From assembly GCF_020687785.1 (NCBI RefSeq), contig NZ_JAJEWI010000004.1:20005-84004 (forward strand): a stretch of DNA of 64,000 nucleotides, written 5' to 3'. Below, piece after piece: positions 9,990-19,815 of the stretch. The translations under genes were made by a program, and so were the position numbers. This DNA comes from Sphingopyxis yananensis. GTDB lineage: Bacteria; Pseudomonadota; Alphaproteobacteria; Sphingomonadales; Sphingomonadaceae. The notes under the pieces are model-generated. The model was given only the letters and a program-made list of their open reading frames with translations. It made no database searches and was not told the origin of the DNA. Position 1 is the first letter of the stretch. Each line of letters begins with the position of its first letter.

Positions 9990-10576
9990 GCCGCAGGTTT
10001 ATCGCCAAAATGATCAAGACGTCTATTGAGGATGAAGATATTCACCCGTGCTTCGCCCAGAAACCCCAATAAGGGGCGCTCAATGGCCTGTTCCACCAAG
10101 GTTCGGACAGATGCCGGATCAAGCGCACGCGCCCGTGCCACCCGATCCACTTGATAAAAAGCCGCCTCGGGGCTGATATGCGGGTCGAGCCCCGAGGCAG
10201 AGGTCATCACCAGATCAGGCGGGACGTTAAGCCCTGGTGAGGTTTCGGAAAATTTGGCGACATCGCCCTGCACACGGTCCGCCAGCGCCTGTGATGTCGG
10301 GCCTAGGTTGGAACCCGACGACGCCATGCCATCATATCCATCCCCAGCCGCCGACGGTCGGCTGTTGAAATATCGATCAGACGTAAAAGCTTGGCCGACC
10401 ACCGTGGACCCAACAACAATGCCTTTGTCGCGCACAAGGCTGCCGTTCGCCTGATGGGGAAAGAATATTTGCGCAGCCCCCGTGATGGCGAGTGGATAAG
10501 CAAGCCCAAGCAGCACAGCAAAAAAAAGCGTCATAACCAGCGCGGGGCGCAGCGATGTAATGAGATCTTTGTTCAT
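9986..10576 (-). CDS. kdpC: KdpC, K+-transporting ATPase accessory subunit
   Basis: A 196-aa single-pass subunit that stabilises the KdpFABC complex and raises ATP affinity. The N-terminal membrane helix (about residues 12-35, ALVMTLFFAVLLGLAYPLAI) is followed by the periplasmic domain with the family signature SDRYFNSRPSA and the conserved SGLDPHISPEAA. It lies 10 nt after kdpB and overlaps kdpD by 4 nt. Confidence 0.97.
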   Translation of the reverse strand: MNKDLITSLRPALVMTLFFAVLLGLAYPLAITGAAQIFFPHQANGSLVRDKGIVVGSTVVGQAFTSDRYFNSRPSAAGDGYDGMASSGSNLGPTSQALADRVQGDVAKFSETSPGLNVPPDLVMTSASGLDPHISPEAAFYQVDRVARARALDPASVRTLVEQAIERPLLGFLGEARVNIFILNRRLDHFGDKPAA

Positions 10577-10586
10577 AATATCATCC

Positions 10587-12632
10587 TCAGACCAAAGCGA
10601 TGCTCGTGATGGCCAAATCGATCAGCTTGATCCCAATGAAAGGTGCAATCAGGCCGCCAAGGCCATAAATCAGGATATTGCGACCCAGCAGTTGCCCCGC
10701 CCCCATGGCGCGATAGGTCACCCCCCGCAGAGCAAGCGGCACCAACAGCAAGATGATCAGCGCATTGAAAATAATCGCCGACAAAATGGCGCTTTCGGGA
10801 CTGGCCAGCCCCATGATGTTGAGCACACCCAATTGGGGGTAAAGCGTCACAAACATCGCGGGAATGATGGCAAAATATTTGGCCACATCATTGGCCACCG
10901 AAAAGGTAGTTAACGCCCCCCTCGTCATCAACAATTGTTTCCCAATGCCGACAATTTCGATCAATTTGGTGGGATCGCTATCAAGGTCCACCATATTGCC
11001 CGCTTCCCGGGCCGCCTGTGTCCCCGTGTTCATCGCGACCCCAACATCGGCCTGCGCCAGCGCGGGCGCATCATTGGTGCCGTCACCGCACATCGCCACC
11101 AAGCGTCCGCCCGCTTGTTCTTTGCGGATCAAGTCCAGCTTGTCCTCTGGCGTTGCTTGGGCCAAGAAATCATCGACCCCAGCCTCTGCCGCAATCGCCG
11201 CTGCGGTCAGCGGGTTATCACCCGTAATCATCACGGTGCGGATGCCCATGGCGCGCAATTCCCCGAACCGCTCGCGAATGCCCGCCTTGACGATATCTTT
11301 CAAAAAGATCGCGCCCAGCAATTGACCATCTTTGGCCACGGCCAATGGCGTTCCACCAGCGCGCGCGATTTCATCGGTGATACGGCGCAATTCCGTCGCG
11401 GTTGCGGTTTCCGCCACAGCCGGATTGGCCCGCAGGATGGAATCGACCGCTCCCTTTTGAATGGTATGACGGCCATAGCTTATGCCGGAAATACGGGTCT
11501 GAGCCGTAAAGCCGATAATCTGTGCATCGGCGGGAACCTCGGCGGTCTGGCCAAAAATTTCCCGCGCCAGCAGCACAATCGAGCGTCCTTCCGGCGTTTC
11601 ATCGGCTAGGCTGGCCAGCAGCGCAGCATGGGCCAATTGCTCCGCCGAATGGCCGCCCACGGCGCGAAATTCGGTCGCCTGCCTGTCGCCGATGGTGATG
11701 GTGCCAGTTTTATCCAGCAACAAAACATCAATGTCACCGGCAGCCTCCACCGCGCGGCCTGATTTGGCGAGCACGTTAAAGCGCACCAAACGGTCCATGC
11801 CTGCAATGCCGATGGCCGACAACAGCGCCGCAATGGTCGTTGGAATCAAGGTGATCAACAGCGCCGCAAGGATCGTCACCGGTATGGAACCACCCGCATA
11901 GGATGCAAAGGCCGGTATCGAACCAACCGCAATCAAAAAGATGATCGTCAGGCCCACCAACAGCAAAGTCAGCGCGATTTCATTGGGTGTCTTTTGCCGT
12001 TCGGCCCCTTCCACCAAGGCGATCATTCGGTCGATAAAGCCTTGGCCTGGCCCCGCTGTCACGCGGATCCTAATTTCATCGGATATCACCCGCGTCCCTG
12101 CCGTCACCGCCGAGCGATCGCCGCCTGCCTCGCGGATCACAGGCGCGCTTTCGCCGGTGATGGCGGCTTCATTCACTGTTGCCACACCCGCCACCACTTC
12201 GCCATCCGCTGGGATCAGGTCCCCCGTCTGGACCAGCAGCATGTCGCCCAATTTCAGGGCACTAGCGGGCATATTTTCCCAAATCAGGCTATCACCCTGC
12301 AAGCGTTTCGCCGTGAGTTCAGCCTTGGCAGCGCGCAAAGACGCCGCCTGTGCTTTGCCGCGCCCTTCGGCCAGCGCCTCTGCCATGGTGCCGAAAAACA
12401 CCGTCAACCACAGCCAGAGAATGAGTTGCAGCTTAAATCCAGTGGAAAGCCCATCCTGCCCAATCACCAACAGGATCGTCAGAAGCGCCGCGATGACCGC
12501 CGTGGTGAACATCACCGGATTTCGGATCAATGCACGCGGGTGTAATTTCCGAAATGCGCCGCCAAGGGCAGGAATCATCAGATCAGCGGAAAATAAAGAC
12601 GTGTTGGCAGAAGCTTGTGCGGTCTTAGCCAT
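10587..12632 (-). CDS. kdpB: KdpB, P-type ATPase subunit of the K+ pump
   Basis: The ATP-hydrolysing subunit of the KdpFABC potassium pump, 681 aa from the ATG at 12632. An 80-residue in-frame extension upstream is rejected: it lies within kdpA and has no membrane or P-type character, whereas this ATG has AAGGAT about 9 nt upstream. The P-type motifs are complete: TGES at 159-162 (actuator), DKTGT with phosphorylated Asp307 (the same number as in E. coli), and [10 protein letters not shown] in the hinge. About seven membrane helices are visible. It starts 11 nt after kdpA. Confidence 0.97.
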   Translation of the reverse strand: MAKTAQASANTSLFSADLMIPALGGAFRKLHPRALIRNPVMFTTAVIAALLTILLVIGQDGLSTGFKLQLILWLWLTVFFGTMAEALAEGRGKAQAASLRAAKAELTAKRLQGDSLIWENMPASALKLGDMLLVQTGDLIPADGEVVAGVATVNEAAITGESAPVIREAGGDRSAVTAGTRVISDEIRIRVTAGPGQGFIDRMIALVEGAERQKTPNEIALTLLLVGLTIIFLIAVGSIPAFASYAGGSIPVTILAALLITLIPTTIAALLSAIGIAGMDRLVRFNVLAKSGRAVEAAGDIDVLLLDKTGTITIGDRQATEFRAVGGHSAEQLAHAALLASLADETPEGRSIVLLAREIFGQTAEVPADAQIIGFTAQTRISGISYGRHTIQKGAVDSILRANPAVAETATATELRRITDEIARAGGTPLAVAKDGQLLGAIFLKDIVKAGIRERFGELRAMGIRTVMITGDNPLTAAAIAAEAGVDDFLAQATPEDKLDLIRKEQAGGRLVAMCGDGTNDAPALAQADVGVAMNTGTQAAREAGNMVDLDSDPTKLIEIVGIGKQLLMTRGALTTFSVANDVAKYFAIIPAMFVTLYPQLGVLNIMGLASPESAILSAIIFNALIILLLVPLALRGVTYRAMGAGQLLGRNILIYGLGGLIAPFIGIKLIDLAITSIALV

Positions 12633-12643
12633 ATACAATATCC

Positions 12644-14347
12644 TTAGAAAAGCTGGCCATGGACCATCGCGAAATGGTCCGCGATCGGGCCAAGGGCGAG
12701 ACTGGGCAGGAATGTCAGGCCGCCGACAATCAAAATGATGCCGATCAAAAGCGCGGTCCAAATGGGGCCTGTTGTGGGAAAGCTGCCCGCCGTTTCTGGC
12801 GTATATTTTTTCGCAGCCAGTCCGCCCGCAATCGCCAACATCGGGATGATCACGAAAAAGCGACCAATCCACATCCCGATGCCCAACAACCCATTATAAA
12901 ATGGCGTGTTGGCAGACAGGCCTGCAAAGGCGGAACCATTATTCGCAACCGCACTGGTAAAGGCGTATAATATCTCGGAAAATCCATGGGGTCCGTGGTT
13001 CAGCGGCCCCGCAAGGCCTGCTTCGGTCACGGATGCAATGGCCGTAAAACTCAGGATAGTTAAAGGCAGGACCGCAATTGCAAGAACCGCCAGTTTCACT
13101 TCTCGTGCTTCAATTTTCTTTCCGACATATTCCGGCGTGCGGCCCACCATCAATCCGGCCACAAAGATGGCGAGAATGGCGAACAGCAAGAATCCATAAA
13201 TACCCGCGCCAACGCCGCCGATCACCACTTCGCCAAGCTGCATATTGAACAAAGGGATCAGGCCGCCAAGCGCCGTGAAACTGTCGTGCATGGCATTCAC
13301 CGCGCCGCAGGAGGCCGCCGTGGTCACCACTGCATAAAGTGCGGATTGCGCTATGCCAAAGCGGGTTTCTTTGCCCTCCATATTGCCGCCCATCGCCCCC
13401 AAATGATGGAGCACAGGATTGCCAGCGGCTTCTTGCCAATAGGTGATGGTCACACCCACCAGAAAAATGGTGATCATCGCCGCCAAAATGGCCCAGCCTT
13501 GCCGCGTGTTGCCAACGGCTTTGCCGAACGTCCATGTCAAACCGGCACCCACCACCAAGATCGACAGCATCTGCACCAAATTGGTCAGCGCCGTTGGATT
13601 TTCAAAAGGATGCGCGCTGTTGACGTTGAAAAATCCCCCGCCATTGGTGCCCAGCAATTTGATCGCTTCTTGCGATGCCACGGGGCCAAGCGCCAATATT
13701 TGCTTCGCGCCTTCCAAGGTGGTCACATCAACCGACGCGGCAAGGGTTTGCGGAACCCCGCTCGCGACATAGAAAATCGCAATGACAACGCACATCGGCA
13801 ACAGCAGATAGAGCGTCACCCGCGTCATATCCGCCCAATAATTGCCAAGCGTCTTGGCCTCCCGCCGCGCAAAACCACGAAACAGCGCGAAAGCGAGCGA
13901 AATGCCGGTCGCCGCCGAGAGGAAATTTTGGATGGTCAGCCCCAACATTTGGCTAAGGTTCGACAGTGTCGACTCCCCGCCATAGCTTTGCCAATTGGTA
14001 TTGGCGGCAAAGCTGATCGCCGTGTTAAAGGCAAGATCCGCGCTCGGCCCATCATAGCCCAAGGGATTGAGCGGCAATCCGCCTTGCAACCGCAGCACCG
14101 CATAGGTGAACAGCAACAGCATGCTATTAAATATCAACATATGAACGGCGTAACGCCGCCATCCTTGCTCCTCTGCCGGATCAATGCCGGACAGGCGGTA
14201 AAAGCCCGCCTCCACCGGACCGAGTATGCGGTGGAGCGGCGTGCGCCTCCCTTCATAAAGCGCAAAGAGCCACAGCCCCATGGGCTTTGCAAGCAGCAGC
14301 AAAAGGCTGGTGAATATGGCTATCAACAGCCATCCCTGAATGGTCAT
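12644..14347 (-). CDS. kdpA: KdpA, K+-binding channel-like subunit
   Basis: A 567-aa polytopic subunit that binds and conducts K+. Selectivity-filter-like segments are visible: [20 protein letters not shown] and [11 protein letters not shown]. The start is the ATG at 14347, with GGGGAAGG about 8 nt upstream; the GTG one codon earlier is less likely. It follows kdpF by 12 nt and precedes kdpB. About ten hydrophobic segments and the length match the family. Confidence 0.97.
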   Translation of the reverse strand: MTIQGWLLIAIFTSLLLLLAKPMGLWLFALYEGRRTPLHRILGPVEAGFYRLSGIDPAEEQGWRRYAVHMLIFNSMLLLFTYAVLRLQGGLPLNPLGYDGPSADLAFNTAISFAANTNWQSYGGESTLSNLSQMLGLTIQNFLSAATGISLAFALFRGFARREAKTLGNYWADMTRVTLYLLLPMCVVIAIFYVASGVPQTLAASVDVTTLEGAKQILALGPVASQEAIKLLGTNGGGFFNVNSAHPFENPTALTNLVQMLSILVVGAGLTWTFGKAVGNTRQGWAILAAMITIFLVGVTITYWQEAAGNPVLHHLGAMGGNMEGKETRFGIAQSALYAVVTTAASCGAVNAMHDSFTALGGLIPLFNMQLGEVVIGGVGAGIYGFLLFAILAIFVAGLMVGRTPEYVGKKIEAREVKLAVLAIAVLPLTILSFTAIASVTEAGLAGPLNHGPHGFSEILYAFTSAVANNGSAFAGLSANTPFYNGLLGIGMWIGRFFVIIPMLAIAGGLAAKKYTPETAGSFPTTGPIWTALLIGIILIVGGLTFLPSLALGPIADHFAMVHGQLF

Positions 14348-14359
14348 CACAGCCTTCCC

Positions 14360-14449
14360 CTAAAATCGTTCAGGCCGTGCAAGCACCGCCACAAGATACA
14401 GCAAAAGGCCAAGCGCGGTCACGCCCGCGAGCATAAGGTCTAAAGACAT
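14360..14449 (-). CDS. kdpF: KdpF, 29-aa stabilising subunit of the K+ pump
   Basis: A 29-residue single-helix peptide starting MSLDLMLAGVTALGLLLYLV and ending RPERF. It has the size, the hydrophobic helix and the basic C-terminal RPE(R/K)F expected of KdpF, which binds the KdpA/KdpC interface. It sits directly upstream of kdpA in the operon. GGAT, overlapping the stop of the preceding small gene (TAAGGAT), is a likely ribosome binding site. Confidence 0.9.
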   Translation of the reverse strand: MSLDLMLAGVTALGLLLYLVAVLARPERF

Positions 14450-14461
14450 AGGCATATATCC

Positions 14462-14545
14462 TTACGCATCGTCACACAGCCGCGCGTAACCGAGGCTGAT
14501 GGCCAACAGGGCAAGGATGATGCCGATCCACATCAGATCATGCAT
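14462..14545 (-). CDS. 27-aa single-helix membrane peptide leading the kdp operon
   Basis: ATG at 14545 to TAA at 14462 encodes 27 residues: MHDLMWIGIILALLAISLGY followed by a short ARLCDDA tail. GGAGC lies about 8 nt before the start, and the stop codon doubles as part of the kdpF ribosome binding site, 12 nt before kdpF. The pattern is one hydrophobic helix then Y-x-R-x-C-D. From general knowledge, similar short reading frames precede kdpF in other proteobacteria, but I know no assigned function. A pump subunit or a leader peptide are both possible. Confidence 0.7.
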   Translation of the reverse strand: MHDLMWIGIILALLAISLGYARLCDDA

Positions 14546-14957
14546 GATATTGCTCCAGCTAATCGCTCGCAGCAGGGCGCAGGGAGTCGACAGCAGGACG
14601 CTTCAATAAAGGGACGCCGCGTTTAAATTCGAGAGAGCGAAACCATCCTGCGCATAGTATTTGCGTATGAATATCGAAATAGGCGCTGCGATGTGACGGA
14701 TATTCCCCGCCAACGCCCGTGGCCGTTGGCGAAAATCATGCCGCTCAATATGCTGCGATCATAAACTGGCTTGTGGTCGTGGCTCGTCGCGAACAAGGGT
14801 TGAAGGTGCGACGCCACTTAAACGAAAATCAATTTATCCTTTTAAATCAACAAGATTTATATGATTTCAAAGACAACAATGGATGAACAGGCAACTCCAA
14901 CTGATTTGATCAGTCAAGCGGCACCTTGGTCCCTTTTTATCAAATTCTCTTCTTTGC
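14546..14957. other. Divergent intergenic region between kdp and the Pho-type operon
   Basis: No convincing gene. An AT-rich stretch lies around 14820-14890. The kdp promoter, reading left, should be here, but no clear KdpE site was recognised. A 64-codon minus-strand frame at 14623-14817 has no protein-like features. Confidence 0.5.
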
Positions 14958-14975
14958 CTGTCACTATACTGTCAC
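14958..14975 (+). promoter_or_regulatory. Pho box (PhoB binding site)
   Basis: CTGTCACTATACTGTCAC is two identical 7-bp direct repeats CTGTCAC separated by TATA, an 11-bp period. This is almost the exact PhoB consensus (CTGTCAT, four A/T-rich bases, CTGTCAY). It lies 78 nt upstream of the TBDR start, on the same strand, at a distance fitting replacement of the -35 element. The downstream genes (PhoD, glycerophosphodiesterase) are classical phosphate-starvation functions, which supports the call. Confidence 0.88.
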
Positions 14976-15053
14976 CACCCATCGCGTAGGGGCCCCGCAA
15001 GCCAGTCACATCGTCCGCTGACTCGCTTGCAGTTCATAACGGGGGACCATCTA

Positions 15054-17993
15054 ATGCTTTCGAATTTGTTGCGCGTTGCTGTATCTTTACCAGCGATTGC
15101 GATCGCAACGGTACCAGCCATTGCGCAGACACAAAATGTCAGCAGCACAGCGCCGATCAGTGCTGGCGCGGAACCAAGCGACCTGATTGTCGTCACGGGA
15201 TCGCGTATTGCGCGCGCAGATTTGGTCAACCCTATGCCGGTCAGCGTGGTGGAAATGGATGAAGCTTTGCGCTTCAATAACAATGACCTCTACAGCGTTT
15301 TGCAACAAAATCCCGCTTTGGGTTTTGGTGGGACCAGCCTAAGCAGCAACCCATCGGGTTGGGATTCTGGCGCACGTTTCGTCAATCTGCGCAACCTCGG
15401 CACCAACCGTTCGCTGACTTTGATTGATGGCAAGCGCCGTGTTTCCGGTTCCACCCGATCATCTGCGGTGGATATTGGCACCATTCCGCTGGGTATGATC
15501 GAGCGCGTCGAAATTATCACGGGCGGCGCCGCCGCCGTTTATGGCGCCGATGCGGTAACCGGCGCGGTCAATATCATCACCAAGAAAAATATTGACGAAA
15601 CCACCCTTTCCATCACCGGAGGACTTTCCGAGCGCGGTGACGCTGGTCAGGGGCAAGCATCCATTTCAACCGGATTTAAATTCGCCGAAGAACGCGGCCG
15701 TGTGACCTTGGGCGCGACCTATTCGCGGACAAATTCCCTTTATATGTATGATCGCTATAATTGGCAAAATCAGCCGATCTTGCTTCCCAATTTGGCGAAT
15801 ACGGGCACGTCCGACGGTATCCCCGATCGCATTCATGTGTGGAATTATCGTCAACATTATTATGCTTATGAACCCAATTTCTGGCTGGGAACGGTCAACG
15901 GCCAAGTCATCAACAAGCGGTTCATGCTGGAAGACGGCGGCACCGTGCGCCCCATGGTCCACGATGTTTATATGGACAAGGCCCCCGCTCAATTTGCATT
16001 GGGCAGCGGCGGTGACGGACGCAATCTGACGGACATGAACCAATTGCGCGGCGCAGAAGAAGCCATTTCAGCGATGGGTCGGGCTGAATTTGATCTGACC
16101 GACCATGTCACTTGGGCCGGATATTTCAGCTACTCACGTAACAATTATAATGGTGCGGGGACCTATTATCGTGACGACACCCGTACCAGCTTCATGGGCG
16201 TCGGAAGTGCCAAAGCCTATCTAGACAACCCATTTTTGCCAGATTCCATTCGCGATGTGATGAATGAATATGGCCTCACATCGCTGAATATCGACCGCAC
16301 CTATGGCAATTTCCCCGTGCGGGATCAGCGCCACAAGCGTGAAACCATCACGCTGGGCACCGAAATAAACGGCAAGCTGACGGATGCCATCAATTGGAGC
16401 GCCTTTTATCAATATGGTCGTTTCAAAGACCATGCGATTGAAGGCAATGTGCCGATTAAATCGCGCTGGTTGGCGGCGCGCGATGTCATAACGGGGCCCA
16501 ATGGCTTGCCTGTTTGCCGCGACGAAGCAGCGCGGGCCGCTGGTTGTATTCCACTCAATATTTTCAGCACCATCGCACCCAGCAAAGAATTGCGGGACTA
16601 TGTGCTGGGTGATCGCGACGAATATCGCACTGTCACCCAGCAATCCGCCGGCGCGGTCATCAATGGCTCGCTGGTGAATATGCCCGCAGGAGCCGTGAAA
16701 TTCGCCCTGGGTGTGGAATATCGCAAAGATACGCTGAAGAATGAAGACGACCCATTGGCCCTGTCCGGCGAGCTGGTTTATGGTGGCGGACCAAGCGCCC
16801 GCTCGCAGCTTGATGTCAAAGCCGATGTGAAGGAAGTGTTTGCCGAATTGGTCGTGCCCTTGTTTGCGGACCGGTCATTTGCGCGGCGCATGGATTTGGA
16901 ATTGGCCTATCGCCATTCCGATTACAGCACCGTTGGCGGCACGGATGCTTGGAAAGCAGGTTTGATTTACGAACCATTTGATGGGTTTATGATCCGCGGT
17001 GTTCGTTCCAGAAGCGTACGCACGCCAAATTTCGGCGAATTATATGAACCCATGGTGACCAGCACCACCACGGGGTCCATCTCTGATCCTTGTGAAGCAG
17101 GTGACATCAGCAAATCCCCCACCCGTGCCGCCAATTGCCTTGCATTGGGTGTAACGACGCCGCTACCCGACATTAAGACGGGACCGCATATCACCACAGG
17201 CGGCAATCCCAATTTGCGGCCGGAAACATCGAACAGCCTGACACTGGGTGTGGTTTGGCAACCGCGTTTCTTGCCCAATTTCGATCTAACCGTCGATTTT
17301 TGGGATATTAAGATCAAGGATTATATCCACCAGCTGAGCTATACCCAAATCCTCAATCTATGTGTCGACTTGCCAACCATCGACAATCAATATTGCCGCG
17401 CGGTCGGCCGCAATCAAACACCGGATGTTCCGACGGAACAGCATGGCATTGTTTTGCCAGCCGGTGCCCCGCTCTATGTCAATGCGCAGCAGGGCAATAT
17501 TTCGGCCATGAAAGCGCGCGGAATTGATGTTGGGATAAATTACCGCGTGGATGTTGGCCCAGGCCGCCTTGGCCTGAAATTTGCGGGCACCTATTTGCTT
17601 GATCATATCTTTGAAACCACGCCTGGGGCTCCGGCTGGCGACATTTTTTATGACGGCCAATATAATTATCCGAAATGGCGCGGGAATTTGACGACCAGCT
17701 ATGACCTCGGCCATGTCGGAATTGCGTTAAACACGCGATATCAAAGCGGCGGCAAAGGCGACAATATGGCGTCGCCGGAACAATATGATAATAATGATGT
17801 TCCATCGCGCACCTATTTCGATTTGTCGGCACGCTATGGCTTTGGCAACCACACACTCAACGCCAGCGTGACCAATCTGACCAATCAAATGCCGCCTTAT
17901 ATGGCCTTTGGTGAGCCAGGCATTTACGCCGCCAGTTCGGTCTATGATGTGATTGGCCGGTCATACAGCCTGTCCTATTCGCTGAAATTTTAA
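15054..17993 (+). CDS. TonB-dependent outer-membrane receptor of the Pho-regulated cluster
   Basis: A 979-aa TBDR. The start at 15054 gives a clean signal peptide (MLSNLLRVAVSLPAIAIATV...AIAQ); an upstream TTG is less likely. A TonB-box-like DLIVVTGSR precedes the plug domain, with the typical ERVEIITGGAAAVYGADAVTGAVNII. A 22-strand barrel follows, ending SYSLSYSLKF with a terminal Phe. It resembles the large sphingomonad/Caulobacter receptors with the RNLGTNRSLTLIDGKRRV signature. A Pho box upstream and phosphatase and phosphodiesterase genes downstream suggest uptake of organic phosphate or its hydrolysis products. The substrate is inference. Confidence 0.93.
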   Translation: MLSNLLRVAVSLPAIAIATVPAIAQTQNVSSTAPISAGAEPSDLIVVTGSRIARADLVNPMPVSVVEMDEALRFNNNDLYSVLQQNPALGFGGTSLSSNPSGWDSGARFVNLRNLGTNRSLTLIDGKRRVSGSTRSSAVDIGTIPLGMIERVEIITGGAAAVYGADAVTGAVNIITKKNIDETTLSITGGLSERGDAGQGQASISTGFKFAEERGRVTLGATYSRTNSLYMYDRYNWQNQPILLPNLANTGTSDGIPDRIHVWNYRQHYYAYEPNFWLGTVNGQVINKRFMLEDGGTVRPMVHDVYMDKAPAQFALGSGGDGRNLTDMNQLRGAEEAISAMGRAEFDLTDHVTWAGYFSYSRNNYNGAGTYYRDDTRTSFMGVGSAKAYLDNPFLPDSIRDVMNEYGLTSLNIDRTYGNFPVRDQRHKRETITLGTEINGKLTDAINWSAFYQYGRFKDHAIEGNVPIKSRWLAARDVITGPNGLPVCRDEAARAAGCIPLNIFSTIAPSKELRDYVLGDRDEYRTVTQQSAGAVINGSLVNMPAGAVKFALGVEYRKDTLKNEDDPLALSGELVYGGGPSARSQLDVKADVKEVFAELVVPLFADRSFARRMDLELAYRHSDYSTVGGTDAWKAGLIYEPFDGFMIRGVRSRSVRTPNFGELYEPMVTSTTTGSISDPCEAGDISKSPTRAANCLALGVTTPLPDIKTGPHITTGGNPNLRPETSNSLTLGVVWQPRFLPNFDLTVDFWDIKIKDYIHQLSYTQILNLCVDLPTIDNQYCRAVGRNQTPDVPTEQHGIVLPAGAPLYVNAQQGNISAMKARGIDVGINYRVDVGPGRLGLKFAGTYLLDHIFETTPGAPAGDIFYDGQYNYPKWRGNLTTSYDLGHVGIALNTRYQSGGKGDNMASPEQYDNNDVPSRTYFDLSARYGFGNHTLNASVTNLTNQMPPYMAFGEPGIYAASSVYDVIGRSYSLSYSLKF

Positions 17994-17999
17994 CCGCAT

Positions 18000-18050
18000 G
18001 CAAAGGCTGTCGTTTCCATGTGCCGCAGCACTGGGAATGACAGCCTTTGC
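18000..18050 (+). terminator. Hairpin between the TBDR and phoD genes
   Basis: GCAAAGGCTGTC (18000-18011) pairs perfectly with GACAGCCTTTGC (18039-18050), starting 6 nt after the TBDR stop. No U-tract follows, so it may act as a partial terminator or a processing/mRNA-stability element rather than a full stop before phoD. Confidence 0.55.
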
Positions 18051-18190
18051 CTCACCCTATGCTGTCCGCACAGCGGCCTGCCCAGCGCAGACAGCACAGA
18101 TTCAGCCGCCAAACGGCGCAAAACCACTTTCACCATCCCCGTCCCTCTCTCCCCCCCTGCTGGACCAGCAGCCCTTTGCCGGAGGAAATC

Positions 18191-19762
18191 ATGTCCGCCC
18201 TCAATCGCCGTGAACTGATCAAAGCTGGCGCCAGCCTCGCCCTCTTTACAGGTTTCTCCCCCTCCCCCCTCTGGGCGGCTCCCTTGGGTGCGAACCCCTT
18301 CATGCTGGGCGTTGCCTCCGGCGATCCATGGCCGGATGGATTTGTGATCTGGACCCGTCTGGCACCGCGTCCCTTGGAAGAACATGCTGGCATGCCGGCG
18401 GCGCGCGTCCCTGTACGATGGGAAGTGGCGGAAGATATGGCTTTTTCCAAAGTCGTAAGACAGGGAGAGGCCATGGCATTGCCCGAACTGGCCCACTCTG
18501 TTCATGTCGAAGTAGCGGGCCTGCGGCCCCATCGCCATTATTGGTATCGTTTTTCCGTGGCGGGTTCGGATATCAGCCCCATTGGAATGACCCGCACAGC
18601 GCCCCTCGCCACCGATCTGATCGATCATATGCGAATTGGTGTGGCCGGATGCCAACATTATGAAATGGGCTTTTTTGACGCTTGGCGTCATTTGGCCGAA
18701 GAGCCGGACCTCGACCTCATCTTTCATTATGGGGATTATATCTACGAAGGCGGCGCGACCAAGATGGGGCCACGCCCCAACTCATGGACGCCCGTGCGCC
18801 AGCATGTCGGGGACGAAATCTATAGCATTGACGATTATCGGCGACGCTATGCGCAATATAAAAGCGACCCCCATCTGATGGCAGCCCATGCCGCCTGTGC
18901 CTTTGCGGCGACCTTTGACGATCACGAAGTCGATAATAATTGGGCCAGCGACTTCGACCAAGATGGAACAGATCCGAAAATCTTCGCGCTCCGCCGATTT
19001 GCCGCGTTGCAAGCATGGTATGAACATATGCCGGTTCGCAAAGCGCAATTCCCGAAGCAGGGTGGCCTCGTCGCGCATCGCCGATTGCATTTCGGCCAAT
19101 TGCTGCAAATGCATCTGCTCGACACACGATCCTATCGCGCAGATCAGCCCTGCGGTGATGATTTCTACAAAAACCCATGCCCCCCTGAAGCCCATATGGC
19201 CCCCACGGTGCTGGGCGAAGCCCAAGAAAAATGGCTGGACGACGGGCTGGGCACAGGGTCGGCAGCGTGGAATTTACTGGCGCAGCAAATCATTGTGATG
19301 CCGGTTGATTTTCGCAAGGAAGATGCAACCGAAGCACAATTCGCCACCGATTTATGGGACGGCTATCGCCCCGCGCGCAAACGCTTGATCGAAACGATCC
19401 GTAAACATCAACTGCGCAATGTCATCATCGCGACCGGTGATCACCACCGCCATCTGGTCGGCACCGTGCCGGAAAATGATGAAATCCTAGATGGACCAAT
19501 GGTGGCGGTTGAATTTCAGGCGGCCTCTATTTCATCCAATGGCAATGGCAAAGGCGAAGCAGGCCTTGGTCATATGATGAAGAATAACCCGCATTTCGAC
19601 CTATATACAGACCGCAGAGGTTATCAGCTTTTTGATATCACGCCCAAAAGCTGGCAGGCCGACGTGAAAATAATGGATCAGGTCGAAATGCCCGGTGGCA
19701 AGATCAGCACAATGGCGTCCTTTGTGGTGACGCCCGATGCCCCCGTCCTACATCGCAATTGA
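18191..19762 (+). CDS. phoD: PhoD-family alkaline phosphatase/phosphodiesterase
   Basis: A 523-aa enzyme that releases phosphate from organic esters in the periplasm or outside. The start at 18191 is fixed by GGAGGA 5 nt upstream and by a twin-arginine signal (NRRELIKAGASLALFTGF). The PhoD N-terminal domain (LGVASGDPWPDGFVIWTRLA) is followed by the metallophosphatase core with HYGDYIYEG, DDHEVDNNW and GDHHRHLVG, the metal-ligand motifs of the family. It ends against the next gene. The Pho-box-controlled TBDR upstream supports a phosphate-starvation role. Confidence 0.93.
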   Translation: MSALNRRELIKAGASLALFTGFSPSPLWAAPLGANPFMLGVASGDPWPDGFVIWTRLAPRPLEEHAGMPAARVPVRWEVAEDMAFSKVVRQGEAMALPELAHSVHVEVAGLRPHRHYWYRFSVAGSDISPIGMTRTAPLATDLIDHMRIGVAGCQHYEMGFFDAWRHLAEEPDLDLIFHYGDYIYEGGATKMGPRPNSWTPVRQHVGDEIYSIDDYRRRYAQYKSDPHLMAAHAACAFAATFDDHEVDNNWASDFDQDGTDPKIFALRRFAALQAWYEHMPVRKAQFPKQGGLVAHRRLHFGQLLQMHLLDTRSYRADQPCGDDFYKNPCPPEAHMAPTVLGEAQEKWLDDGLGTGSAAWNLLAQQIIVMPVDFRKEDATEAQFATDLWDGYRPARKRLIETIRKHQLRNVIIATGDHHRHLVGTVPENDEILDGPMVAVEFQAASISSNGNGKGEAGLGHMMKNNPHFDLYTDRRGYQLFDITPKSWQADVKIMDQVEMPGGKISTMASFVVTPDAPVLHRN

Positions 19763-19815
19763 CCCAGCGGTGCGCTGATCAGCGCGAATTTCTTCTGATG
19801 GAAAGATTTCTCGAC

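Noticed and set aside
12633..12872. 80-residue N-terminal extension of KdpB
   Set aside because: It lies inside kdpA in another frame and has no P-type features. The ATG at 12632 has a proper ribosome binding site, and only this start places the phosphorylated Asp at 307 as in E. coli.
14623..14817. 64-codon minus-strand frame upstream of kdp
   Set aside because: No ribosome binding site or protein-like composition; the region is better read as regulatory DNA.
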